A DNA stretch of 64,000 bases, taken from positions 5,456,001-5,520,000 of the forward strand of contig JANTQA010000047.1 in NCBI GenBank assembly GCA_027625915.1. Direction: 5' to 3'. Made by a program: the position numbers and the translations under genes. This document shows positions 14,801-26,453 of the stretch, one piece after another. Below the pieces are notes generated by a model. The model worked only from the letters and a program-made list of their open reading frames with translations, had not been told where the DNA came from and made no database searches. Source of the stretch: Anaeramoeba flamelloides. Taxonomy: Eukaryota > Metamonada > Anaeramoebidae. The stretch's first letter is position 1. The number at the start of each line of letters is the position of its first letter.

Positions 14801-16530
14801 TTTGTAATTTGTGAAAAAAAAGATCCACACTAAAGTTTACAAATCCTGAAATTTGAAAAAAGGTTATCTTATATCTGGTGTGGCGAATTGTTAATTTGGT
14901 TCTTAGTTGATCTTGTCATAACGAAATTATGGTTTGTCAGCCAACATGACTTTTTATAATAGAGAATCCATTTTTGTGTATTATAAAATTTCACATTAGA
15001 GTTGGAATGTCTGTAATCATGATAAAATCATTAATTTATAAAATATTCAAGCAAACTTCATAAACAAATACTTTTTTAATTTTAGAGAAATGAATTATTT
15101 TCTTTCTTTTTAAATGAAAATTGCTTTTGTTATTGCAATTAAAAAGATCTATTATTGAGATTAATCTTTTATTAAGTTGACAAAATTGAAAACTGGAAAA
15201 ATGAATAAATTAATATTTTATTAAAAGTGAAAAAATTAAAAAAAATAGAAAAAAAAAATTTATTTAAACAAAAGATTTGATATTACGATTCAAAATATTT
15301 TAATAAACTCCATTTCACTCAAAGTTATACATCCAAAAATGAAAAAATCAATTTTTTTTTTTTTACTAATCTACCAATATAAGATTGATTAGAAGTAAGA
15401 GATATAATAGTATACATATTAGAAATTGATATTCATAAAAGAAATACCTAAACAAACCATAGAATTTTCAAAAAAAAAAAAAATGTTTTAAAAAAATTTT
15501 TTGGTCTTTTCATTGAAATGCCTCATTCAAAATTTTACAATTTCTTTGGAAAATTAACATTCTATACAACAGGATTTTTTAATAGTAAATATCTGAATTT
15601 TAAAGGAAATTACAGAGCCTCAATTTTCTTAATGTTAATTTGGGTTTTTTCAAAGATTTTTTTTTTTTTCTCAGATTGACTTTCATAAAAAAAAGAAAAA
15701 AATTTGAAAAAAAAAGAAAAAGGAAAAAAAAGGATCAAAGAAAAACGAAAAACGAAAAAAATCAACAAGTAAAGAAAAATAAATAAAAAAGAACGAAAAA
15801 GAAGAAAGGAAAAAAAAAAAAAAAAGAAAGATAAAATGATCTGATCTAAAAATTTAAAAATATATTTTGAGAAGAATCTTAGATAAAACTCATAGAATTT
15901 GTTTTATTTCTTCAATAAAACTGGTTCACTTTGAATGAAAAAAGAGTTTAATTACCCAAAATGAAAATAATATTTAAAGGTATAATTTGTTTAAAAATAT
16001 AGAAAAATAAATAAATAAGTAACTCAAAAACTCAATCCAGAGATCAATTTTTTTGATAAATAATTCTTGAACAGAAATGTCTGGTATTCATTATTGTTTA
16101 TTGAGAGAAAATAGTAATTAAAGAAAATTTTATCACAATAAAATCTCTTATTTTAATTCAAATCACAAATTATAAATACACATCCAAATATTAATAAAAA
16201 TCAAGATAAATTTAACAATTAGTAAAAAATAATTAAAGAAAATTTTAAATACTTCTTTAAAATAAATATTTAATAAATAATTTTCAAAAAGTAAAAAAGT
16301 AAAAGTTTTATAAGGCATTTGTAAAAATATTGAACAAATTAAATAAAAACTCCTTTTTGAAGAATTATTCAAAACTTTTTGTTTTTGTATTTTGAAAATG
16401 ACTTTTCAAAATTGTAAATATATGAATTATCTAACTATATTACAACTTATTTAGGTTTATTGAAATTTTTTTGGAAAAAATCAAGCAATATCTAATAAAA
16501 ATTAACCTTTTATTATTTATCAAATTCTCC

Positions 16531-16567
<37 letters not shown>

Positions 16568-19027
16568 TTCTACATATACATCCACACAAACACAACACAT
16601 CCACATAAACGCAACAAAATATACATATCTTTAATAGTCATCTGTAATGCAATTTCAACCATCAATGGATTACACAGCACCTGAAATTATTACCGGCAAA
16701 AAAGCTAGCCATGTTAGTGATATTTTTTCATTTGGATGTATAATGTATGAACTTTTCAATAAAAGTAAATTATTCGCAACAAAGGGAAACCTTTCTAACA
16801 TGCAAACAAAGCTAGATTCCATTCGCAAAAAACCAAGTGTTTCAATTAAAAGCTTACCAAATGAATTTAAAACCCATTTTTGGGGAATAATTGAAGAATC
16901 TCCAAACAAAAGAAAAACTGGGAGCAGTTTAATCGAAATTAAAGCGTTTAAACAGCCGTTAATCCAAATTATTGATTATCTTGATCGAATTAATGAAAAA
17001 GAAGAGATCGACATTATTTCATTTTTAAAAAATTTACAAAAGTTTATTGAAAAGTTTCCAAAGAACACAGTAATTTACCGAATATTCCCACAATTGTGTT
17101 CATTACTTCGAAAGAAAAATATTATCAAGGATGTATTACCCATTTTATTTTGGATTTCAGAGAATATCTTGGATAAACAATTGTTTCATAGCGATTTTTT
17201 CCCACAATTAATTCCAATTTTGGCAATTAATGAACCAATTGCTATCCCGTTATGCATCACTCAGCATCTTGAAGGAATTTTTAAAAAATTACACAAGCGT
17301 GAACAAAAGGAAATTTTAGTTCCAATGATCATCAGACTAATTGATTCTGGAATTAGAATCATTCAAGAATCCATTTTCCAACAAACTGTCAGCTTTGTAG
17401 CTTACATTGACCCACAGCTATTCAAACAGTTATTATTACCAAGAATTACTCAGGGGTGCTTAGAAATTGAAAATCTTTCTGTAAGAGTCAATTCAATTAT
17501 TTGTTTGAACACTTTATTGGAATTCCTTACAAAGGAAGAAATCATCACCTTAATTATCCCAACAATTAAAAACTTGAGTGAAATTGACAAAAGAACAGCT
17601 ATAATTATGGTCATACTTGGGATTGTTATTTCAATATCAAAACATCCATTAATGGATTTCAGAACTATTTCTCAACAATGCTTACCATTTCTCTGGCCAC
17701 TGTCAACTGCAAAAACATTAAATAAAAAACAATTTAAATCCTTTATGTCTTTTTTTAAAAAATTTATAACCAAAGTGGAAAAGGATAGGCTATCTGAATT
17801 TGATTCACCCAATATTGTTGGATCAGGAAAAACTAATAAAATGTTTAAACAATTAGAAAAAAATGAGAAAAACACAGATAATGATAAATCTGTAAATTCA
17901 CTTTTTGAAAATATAGATTCAAATAAAACTCAAAATAATGGTGGTGATCACAAAATAACCACAACTACAATAAATAATAAGACCTTGAAACCAACATCCT
18001 TAAATACAATCAAACCAGAGAAATCTAAAAAACTTCCAAAGCCAGAGCCAGTAAAGAAAAATACCAAATCAAAAGCAAAGCCATTACCATTGCCAAAAAA
18101 AAACAACATCTTCAACAAAAAAATACTCAAACTACAACTTCAAAGAAAAATAATGAAATAAAATCAAAATATACACTACCAAAAGCATCTTCAAAAACCT
18201 CAACGAAAAATGAATCATCTTCAATTAATTCTTTATTTTCAGATTTTACAATTTTTGAAACGTCAAACTCGAATTCAAACTCAAGTTCAGGCTTAAAGAC
18301 AAATACCAAGTCAAATACAAGTACAAATACAAATACAAATACAAATACAAGTACAAAAATTGAAAAAAAAGCAACAAATTTTAATATTAATTGGGGAGAA
18401 TTTGAATCTTCACAATCAAAAAAAACAAATTCTTCAAATTCAAATTCAAGTTCAAATACTCTATTATTTCCTTCAACTTCATCCACGACTTCTTCCACAA
18501 CAACTTCTTCAAAAACAAATTCTTCGAATTCAACCAATTTCTTATTTCCTTCAACAATTACTACCACGACAACAACCAAAACAAAAACAAATAATTCAAA
18601 TTTAAATGATTTCTTATTTCCTTCGACAACAGCTTCCACGACAACTTCTTCAAAAACAAATTCTTCAAATTCAAATAATTTCTTATTTCCTTCAACAACT
18701 TCAACAACATCCACAAAAACAACCAATAACAATTTAAATCAAAATACATTACTTTTCCCTTCAAATGGTCAATCTAATAATAGTAGTAATAATAATAATG
18801 ATGATCTTTTTAATGGCTTATTAATTTCTGATAAAAAAAATAATAATTCAAATCAAAAAAACTCAAACAATTATCCAAATTCAAATCAAAATAAAAATCA
18901 AAATGTATCAAATGATATGTTTAACTCCTTTTTTGATGATTTTAATGGAACAAATTCTTCAACAAAAAAGAATAACCCCAATAATAATAATTCCAATTTA
19001 AATAATGATTTATTTTTTTTAAATTAA
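11869..19027 (+). CDS. SCY1-like pseudokinase (SCYL2 type); exons about 11869-12489 and 16638-19027, with apparent frame slips
   Basis: SCYL proteins are kinase-fold trafficking adaptors; SCYL2 works with clathrin and AP2 at the trans-Golgi and endosomes. Kinase N-lobe pieces include MGNQLKKK, then YTIGEQEGSGGLG (Gly-rich loop) and KVTIFLLDKKEYF. The catalytic loop is AHLSIAPNCI and the DFG site is GGF, so it is a pseudokinase. After a 4.1 kb phase-0 intron come MDYTAPEII, a HEAT-like region with VRVNSIICLNTLLEFL and LNKKQFKSFMSFFKKF, and a Ser/Thr/Asn-rich tail to 19027. The gene cannot be read in one frame: between 11880 and 12100 homology crosses frames at A or T runs, and at the 9-A run 18095-18103 the frame changes again. 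A 48-bp intron (12066-12113, GTAAG..AAG) could explain one break. The rest are assembly errors in homopolymers or real damage. Confidence 0.82.
13819..13912. mobile_element. Short hairpin element with perfect 24-bp inverted repeats
   Basis: Arms 13819-13842 and 13889-13912 are exact reverse complements (ACAACCCAACCATGATCG and onward). The 46 bp loop is AT-rich. The arms are much more GC-rich than their surroundings. Probably a mini-MITE; no target duplication is evident. Confidence 0.6.
16535..16610 (+). repeat. CA microsatellite and CA-rich stretch
   Basis: An uninterrupted CA run of about 13 units followed by degenerate CACAT/ACAC units, lying about 75 bp before the splice acceptor of the large SCYL2-like exon. 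Confidence 0.9.
18470..18770 (+). repeat. LFPS tandem motif region in the SCYL2-like tail
   Basis: Five spaced copies of (L/F)LFPS(T/N), as NTLLFPST, NFLFPST, DFLFPST, NFLFPST and NTLLFPSN, separated by Thr/Ser linkers. They are followed by DDLFNGLL, DMFNSFFDDF and NDLFFL near the C-terminus. The long Ser/Thr linkers and Phe/Leu/Asp clusters resemble clathrin- or adaptor-binding tails, which would suit SCYL2. This is inference from composition. Confidence 0.6.
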
Positions 19028-20865
19028 AATAAAAATGGATTGAATTCTTAAATTTAATCAATTAGAATAAAAATTTATTTAGAAAACTATTAATAAAGAA
19101 AGAAATTTTGGAAAATTATTTTTAATATATATTTATATAAATAATAATAATAATACAGAAAAAATATCATAATTAGAATTTTAAAATTTGTTTTTTTTAT
19201 GATTTTAATTTTTTTAAAAAAACTAAAATAACTTTATCTTTTAATGAAAAGTGAGATTTTATTTATTAGAAATTTTTATTTCCGAAAAAGTATTATTTCA
19301 GGATATAAAATATTTATACCTATATTTAATCCTGTATGATCGATAATAATATTTAAAAAATAATTCTAAAAAAATAAACATTCAAAATAGTTCATAAAAC
19401 TTTATATTTCTAGAGTTGTTTATCTTGTAATTCTTCTTTATTTGATTTTTTTTAACTATAAATGAGATTTTTCTCATTTTCCATTCTCGAAATTAGTAAT
19501 TGGATAATTTCAATAATATCTGATTAAAGTAAATAAAAACAATTTTTAACTCAATTCATTACAAACAAAAATGTTTATAAATCCATTTATTCTGCATCGT
19601 ATTCATCCAAAATCATTTTTTTATGAAGAAAAATAAATTACTTTTCAAACTTTCTGATTAACCTTTTTTTGAGTGAAAATTCAGAAATAAAAAATCCTAA
19701 GTCTCTTTTCATAAATTATAATTCACATTTTTTAGGTTTTAATTTTGATTTTATTTTTGAAAATATTCAGCTCCCTGATGTTTAGAATAATCAAAAATAA
19801 AAAGTGAAGGAATAATAAGATTTAATATTTTGTTTTTTTTTTTAGTTTCATACTAATTTTTTTCTTTTTTGCAATCTATTATGCAAGATACATCCTAATT
19901 TTTGAAATAGAGTTTATTTTAGCAATTTAATTTATCCTTTTTATTATTAAAAATTTTAAAAAATACAAAGATGATCTTGAGAAAAGTATGTTATAAAATT
20001 AACCTTGCAAAATGAAAATTTGTGATATATTCGATGTTGCAAAGGTATAAATAACATATGAAAAAAATTTAAAAATTGTAAAAAAAGTTTAAAGAATAAC
20101 TTAACAACACTTTACATTCAATTTGGAAATAATTTTGATTTTACTAACTATTTCATTTTTTGTATTTTTTTTATTGTTTTAATTTCCGTTTTTTCAAGTT
20201 TTGTAAAACTTTTTTTTATAAATGGGAAAGTTTTTTTTATGATTTATATAAGGTTAAGAATGTAGAATAGTTAAATACAAAAAACTATATTTAATTAATT
20301 AATGATATGGAACCTTGAACGATCAATCATTGTTGTTGAATTTATCAATGAATTTACCAATAACAATTTTTTTTTTCAGGATCGTTTCATCATTTTGGAT
20401 ATAACCCTTTTTATTTTTTCCATTTATTTTTTTTGTTTTTTATTTGGATACAAGGATTACATATAGAAAACATTAACACTCTGGTTACTTAAATCGGTTA
20501 AAAATATTATGTTTGGAAAAATACAATATATTGTTAGTTTTTTGGGGCTTACTTTTTGATTTTGAGTGTATCAACTATTTTGGGATTTTTTTTTATTAGC
20601 ATTTTAATTTAATTTTATCTGATAATATTCGATGAAAAATGTATAACCAGTAAACAAATGCAACGCTCACATTCAGTTTTTTAGAATTTATATGTTATAT
20701 CTACAGCATTCTTCTGTAATGTGTTTATCAAAAAAAAAAAAATATTGTGTTTAAAGAATGAAAGTAAATCCGTAACTAATTAAAAATATTGAATCTTTAT
20801 TTATTTTCAATATAATAACTTTTTAAATCAAAAAATATATAAATAACTAAAACCAAAATCATTAT
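19028..20865. other. Intergenic, no gene seen
   Basis: Spacer between the convergent SCYL2-like and PSMA5 copy B genes. It holds only homopolymers and a small hairpin near 20315-20395 (GAACGATC...GATCGTTT). Confidence 0.6.
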
Positions 20866-20935
20866 CAAAAATATATATAATTATTTTAAATGAGAAGCAA
20901 AAGAATAAATAGAAAAAAAAAAAAAAAAAAACGAA

Positions 20936-23900
20936 TTAATCTAATTCATTAACAAGTAAAGAAACTTGTTCGTTTGTATAGAATTGGAATTTTCCATCTT
21001 TAACAGCAGCAATTTCAACATTTTTTTCAGATAACTGTTCTTCCATCACTTGTTTTAATGTTTGGAGAGCAAGTGTTTCTGCTTCTTTGAATGACATGTC
21101 TTTGTCATATTTTTCTTGTAAACTGCTTTGTGCTCCTTCAGAGCCTGCACCAATGGCCTTTGCTAGATATTCTGTGTATGTTCCCGATGGGTCTGTGTGA
21201 AACATTGTTGGTACACCTTCAGAATCAACTCCTGCAATCAACAATGAAACACCAAATGGTCTTGACATTGTTGACTTCCCTCTGTCTTCGCCGAATCTCA
21301 ATGCAAGATCACAGACAGATTGTGTCACAGATTCTGTTCCGATCTTTTCCCCATATGTAAATCGGTGGTTCTGACATTCAACCCTTGCATGTTCAACTAA
21401 TGTCCTTGAATCTGCAGTCAATCCAGACATCGCACATCCGATGTGCTCATCAATTTTAACAATCTTTTCAATTGAAGATGATTCAAGCAAAGAAGATGTT
21501 AATCTTTTTTCAACAACGAGAACAACACCTTCATTTGTTCTTATACCAATTGCTGTGGAGCCCAACTATTTATTTTTATTTTATTATTTTTATTTTTTTT
21601 TATTGAGTCAAGATTTTTAAAAAATTGGAAAGTCAATTTATTTATAATTTTTAAAAAAGTCATTGTTTATTATTATTATCATTATTGTTTTGTTTATCTA
21701 ATTAATTTATATTTTTTCTCAAATTATAATCCTAAAATAAGCAAAACATAAATATTTCAAGAAATAATTGACAAAAACAGAGAAATTACAGAAATCAGAT
21801 AAATTATAGAAATCACATAAATAATAGAAACCGAGAAATGGTAATTTTTTTTTGAGAAAATAATTAAATCCAAAATTAATCAAAAAATTTTCATCCATTT
21901 AAAGATATTTTTTTTAAAAAAAATTTTTAAAAGTCTCTTTTTTTTTGACAGAATTGTAAAATTTTTTTAAAAAAACAAGAACTAAAAGTTCTAACATTGA
22001 AAAAACCTGTCTATTTTCAATTTTAAACATGTTTCTAGATAAGGGAATCCTTATTTAGTTATTGGCCAAAAAAAAAAATTAATAGAGACTAGTCCCTTAA
22101 AAAGAAATAATTCTTCTAATAATGAGAAAAAAAAAGTCAAATATTTTCAAAAGAAATCAAAATTTTAAATTAAAAAAAAAGTTGCTTTTTGATCTTTTTT
22201 ATTGTATTTTATTTGTTGTCGATTCTTTTGCGGTGAGTATTCAAAGAAAATATTTTTTTGAATATATCAACAATACTATTATACTTATTATCAATGAAAT
22301 GTGTTATTGAAATTAACCACTTAAGGGTCTAGTCATTTGCCTTGAATTTGCTCCATTTTCAAGGGGTGACCTGAGACTAAAAAGGGTATTGTGAAATAGC
22401 ACTTCTTTTGGTTGACAAAATTCAAAGAACAAAAAAAAAAATTTCAAAGGATCTCATGACGAAAAAAATATGATGAAAAAAAAAAGTATAAAAGAGTTCT
22501 CAATTTCAAAAAATCAAAATTTTGAATAATTTATAAAACTGAAGCTAAACTTGACCAAGCCAGAATATCAATCTACAAAAGAAGATATAAACTCAAAAAA
22601 AATTAGAAATACTTGGGTTTGATCACATTTCACAAAAATTAAAATTTTCCAAGAAAAAAGAAAAAAGGCAATGAAAAATATTCATTGGCAAATAGAAAAC
22701 TTAAAATTACTAAATGTAGACCTAAATGATTTTAGACAAAAGTTAATTATAAATAGTTCTGGGTGGAAAGGTCAAGAATATTTAAAAATTATTAATTACA
22801 ATAACAATATTAACAAACAGTCGTGTCGTCAAGTGCCGTCAAGTGCCTAGGTTTTCCAGAATTCAAAAGAATAGAGTAAAATCAAAGATTTAACTCAATT
22901 CTTTTAAATTTTGGAAAACCTAACGGCGGTTTTCTTGAGGTTTTCTGTTTTATTTGTAAAATCAATAGATTTTTCAAATAAACAGAAAACTCAAGAAAAG
23001 CTAACTGCGTTTTTTTTTAATTTTTGAAATAAACAGAAAATTTAATAAATTTTCTGTTTATTTCAAAAATTAAAAAAAACCTAATGACAAAAAATATTTA
23101 AAATGGGTAGGTTCAACTTCCATTTTAAAATTTTGAAATTTCACAAATTATCTAAACAGATATTCTTATGTTTATGATAAAAATAAATTAAAAACAAAAT
23201 TCTGCAACTTATGTAAAAATCATTCTAATCAGGAAATAATAGAAGATATCGATCATTTTCTATGGGACTGCCCATTCTATGGAAAAAATCGAAAAATTTG
23301 GATTAAGGAATTAATTCAAATAAATAAAAATAATAAGCAATTAAAGAATAATATTCTTGATATTATTCGAAATAAAGACTCATTATTTATTTTATCATTG
23401 GTTAATGATATAGAAATTTATGACTCTTTATTAAAATTTCTAAACAAAAATTTAGAAATCAGGGCTGTAAGAGGAAACTAGTTTCCTCCCTTCAAAATAA
23501 AAAAAAAAAAAATCAAAATTTTAAAAAATTCTCAATGATAAAAATCAAATTTTAAAAAAAAAATTCATCTGCTTCTTTTTTTAAATTTCCAAATGGTTAA
23601 ATTTCAATAATTGAAAACAAATTGCTTTCTTGAAGTTCGCAATCAATTTTTTTCGATTTAATCTAATTTTTGGTTATTTTGTAACCCTGTAAAATTGACC
23701 AAGTAAGGATTATGTAATATACTTTCGATGAAAATAACTCATTTGAAAAAAGAAAAAATAAGGAAAAAAAAATCACCGAGATCTCAAAAAGCGCTAAAGA
23801 GATACACTTCAAAACTGACATTGTTGTTTTCAAAATTGTAGATTCTAACCATTCTAATTGGAAATTGAGTGTCGCTCTTTGGCGCTTTTTTTTCTAAAAA

Positions 23901-25961
23901 TGTCCTCATCTTTAGTTGTTGATTTTTGGAGATCGATCGTACATCATAGGTTGGTTGGTTTTTGATTGTTATTAGGTGCTCATAAAAATTACTAAAAAGT
24001 TTTGATCCATTTCAGAAAATTAAATTTCACCTTAATGAATCAACCCTTAAGTTTCAGAAATAACGATTTAAAGAAGAAAAATCTTTATGATATTTTCCAA
24101 TGAACAAATGATAAATTTTTAATTCAAGTTGTCGAATATTTTAAGGGGGTAAGTACATTATTCATTTTTTGAGTGCCACCATTTATGTGAAACTGAATTC
24201 TTCAAATCATTTCTTTAGCCAAACACATTGATATTTTCATAAATACTAGAGTGGAATATATCCTAGTATAAGATATTTTCATACCAATAAAAAAAAAGCA
24301 AATCAAAAAAATGAAAAAATTGATCAAAAAAAAATAAATAAAAATCATTTATTACTTGATCTTATCTTTAACATTTTACACAATTACTTATTCTTTATTT
24401 GGTTTTATTTGTAATTCTTTATGAAAATAATTTTATTTGGAAAATTTTTGATAAACAAATTACTGTTTATTTCTAAGGAATTTCCCAAAATGAATTTAAA
24501 AAACCTATTTTCATTTAATTCATCTAATTCTAGTTTTAGTTCAGAAAATCAGATGTTTTTTAAATGCTTCTTGAGAATAAGGGTTTATTGGACAAATTCG
24601 TTTGATTTTATAATTATTTATTTTCCATTAAAATGAGTACTCAAAATAATTCTGATTGAAATTTTTTCTTGAATTTTTCAATTATTTTGATTTGAATCTT
24701 TTGTAACTGTATTTTGATTCCAAGAATTCAACCCCTCTATTTTAATTTTTAAAATAGTATTCTTTGTTTTGGCTTTGTTTGATAAAAATATTTTAAAATT
24801 GAATTTTGAAAGCAAATTTGTCACAAAAGGTTTTTTAAAATAATAACAAATAGTAATGGGGCGAGAAATTTTTGGAAAAAAATAGTTTGTATTCAAAGAA
24901 ACTAAGAAGATAAAGAAAACCAATCTTCGAAAATAGGCTTTTATCGTTTTTTTTTTTTCATTCTTGATTTCAACAAATTTATTTGGAATGGTGATCTTTC
25001 GTGTTTGGTCTTCTAAAAGAAAATATTTGTTTCAAATGCATACCTTTTTGGGTCTTTTATTTTTTTGGTTTACTGTTTGACTAATTTCAATCTTTTGTAT
25101 AAACACATTTCTAGATCCAAAATCAAATTTAATAAAAAGTCCAAAAATTGAATCAAAAAAAATGTTCAAAAAATTGAAAAAATGAAAGATTCAACTCTGA
25201 ATTACTTTGGGTTCTTTTTAAGAATAGACTAGTAAATGGTCTTTTGGTTCCAAAGTTTCAATATCTGGTGGCACTCTAAAAATATTTTTCAGTAATGTTT
25301 ACCACAATTAAAATTTTTCAAAATGGTAAAATTTACTTACTTCCTTAATAAATATTTGTTGAAGAAACCCCAAAAATCTTCAGAGAATCAATGAAAAATG
25401 TTATTTCTAGAAATTTAATTACGGTTCCTTATTGAACTTTGAGATAAAATTTTAATTATGACAATTTGATTCTAACAGTAAATAAAAATAGAGAGTATTT
25501 ATTCAAAGTGTGCTGTTTAAAACCATAATGGAAACCAAAAAGAGAAAATTTTGAATATTTTTTTGATTGGGATATTCGATAGAAACAAAGAAAGCAAAGA
25601 AGGAAGAAATAAAAAATTTATTAAAAAAATAAAAAAAAGGAATGTTTTTTGGATAAATATTCATTTTCTTGAAAAGGTTTTGTGTTTAGTTTTAAAATCG
25701 TTTTGTTTTGGATTTTCTTGAAATTGTTTTTTGTTTTTTGTTTTTGGTTATTGGTTATTGGTAAAAGTTCAGGGGCTTGATATTTGGATTAACAAAGAAA
25801 AAGAAAAAGAAAAAAACAAAAGAAATTTGGGTTTTTTTTTATTTTTATTGAATAAACCAAATTACCTTGACAGCTTGTAAACTATATTCAATTTGATAAA
25901 GCCTCCCTTCTGGCGAAAAAGTGTTTACACCTCGATCATATTCATTTCTTGTAAGAAACAT
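20936..25961 (-). CDS. PSMA5: 20S proteasome subunit alpha type-5, copy B; complement(20936..21565, 25866..25961)
   Basis: Second complete PSMA5 gene, same exon structure and same 241-residue product as copy A. Exon 1 (25866-25961) encodes [16 protein letters not shown] and onward; exon 2 (20936-21565) begins [13 protein letters not shown] after ATAG. The two exon 2 sequences appear to differ at one synonymous site (Leu TTG versus TTA) and exon 1 at one synonymous site. The intron is about 4.3 kb and carries two large insertions absent from copy A. Exon 1 and about 200 bp upstream are conserved, so both genes probably keep a promoter. Nothing suggests that either copy is a pseudogene. Whether they are differently expressed cannot be seen. 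Confidence 0.95.
22640..23510 (+). mobile_element. LINE relic: reverse-transcriptase C-terminus and 3' tail
   Basis: Before the palindrome array the translation reads [18 protein letters not shown]. After it comes the zinc-knuckle stretch [12 protein letters not shown]...[17 protein letters not shown] and a C-terminus [12 protein letters not shown]...RAVRGN with a stop. The 3' end is CTGTAAGAGG...CTCCCTTC followed by A-rich sequence, a stem plus A-tail typical of LINE 3' ends. The 5' part is missing and the coding frame is broken by the array at about 22822-23090. Confidence 0.75.
22822..23090 (+). repeat. Palindrome array 1 (three different palindromes)
   Basis: Starts with GTCGTCAAGTGCCGTCAAGT, then three consecutive 70-75 bp units, each its own near-perfect palindrome: a GGTTTTCCAGAATTC unit, a GGTTTTCTTGAGGTTTTCTG unit and a TTTTTTAATTTTTGAAATAA unit, joined by linkers such as TAACGGC. 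Related arrays occur at about 46925, 47326, 55345, 60640 and 61480. Confidence 0.8.
24092..25485. mobile_element. Non-coding element inserted in PSMA5-B intron (inverted copy at 31680-32560)
   Basis: Absent from PSMA5 copy A, which runs directly from AATCTTTAAATT to ATAGAGTAT. Its inner part (about 24600-25350) matches 31680-32560 in inverted orientation. Both ends contain a GTAAGTA...GAGTGCCACC motif, suggesting degraded terminal inverted repeats. No open frame of note. Confidence 0.55.
25866..25961 (-). CDS. PSMA5: PSMA5 copy B, first exon (32 codons)
   Basis: Same short exon as at 9251-9346: ATG start, phase-0 end and GTAATT donor. It supplies the YDR-containing N-terminus that the alpha ring needs for gating. 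Its conservation inside rapidly changing intron and flanking DNA argues for selection. Confidence 0.93.
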
Positions 25962-26453
25962 TCTGAAAAGAATTTGTTTTTGTTTTTTTAAAATAAAACA
26001 AAGAAATTTGATGTTGTCAAAACAATAACAAAAAAAAATAAAAAAAAAAGGAAAAAGGGATCAAAAAAAAAAATTTTATGGTTGTGTTAAATATAGAAAA
26101 CAAGACACCTTCAAAAAAAAGAATTAAAAAAAAAATTATACTTTTGGAAAGTTGTAAAGTGATGGTTTAGAAAAAATAAATAGAAATATTTTCACATTTT
26201 ACAAATTTGGACAGTATCTTACTTTTATTCGGATCCGTTTGACCAAAATTAGTTTATCTGATTGGTAAAATGCTTGATTATGTCTTTAATTTTCACAAAC
26301 AATATAATTTTGAAAAATTATCAGAATTTTTCCTAAAATATCAATTACAGGAGATTGAGAAATCTGAAAAATGAACACTAAATTTAAGAAGAATCTAAAT
26401 AAAGAGGTATTTTGAAATTGAGATTTGTTCAATGAATAAGAATAATATTTATA

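Larger units (their letters stand above)
12490..16637 (+). other. SCYL2-like intron (4.1 kb)
   Basis: Donor GTTTGT follows a Tyr-Pro-Lys codon run; the acceptor is TTAATAG before TCATCTGTAATG. The protein is continuous across it in comparison with the family, so no exon is missing. It contains a perfect 24-bp hairpin element (13819-13912), half of a CAGTCAGTTTCAC MITE (about 14187-14250), a dispersed-repeat copy (about 14850-14935) and a CA microsatellite near the 3' end. Confidence 0.8.
22325..24046. mobile_element. TTAA-flanked element with GGGT...ACCC ends, carrying a LINE relic
   Basis: Bounded by TTAA at 22321-22324 and 24047-24050. Ends read GGGTCTAGTCATT and, on the other strand, GGGTTGATTCATT. 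PSMA5 copy A continues CACTTATGTTTCAG at the same place, so this is an insertion with a TTAA target duplication, as in piggyBac-like elements. No transposase is seen. Inside lie a LINE relic and a palindrome array, which inserted later or were carried along. Confidence 0.65.
20866..26166 (-). repeat. Segmental duplication, copy B
   Basis: Same orientation as 5133-9550. Similarity starts at ATATATATAATTATTTTAAA and ends about 200 bp upstream of exon 1 at ...TTTGAAAGT/TTTGGAAAG. It is longer than copy A because of insertions at 22325-24046 and about 24092-25485. Confidence 0.9.

Noticed and set aside
18127-18732. 201-codon Val/Glu-rich antisense frame
   Set aside because: Shadow of the Ser/Thr/Asn repeats in the SCYL2-like C-terminal tail.
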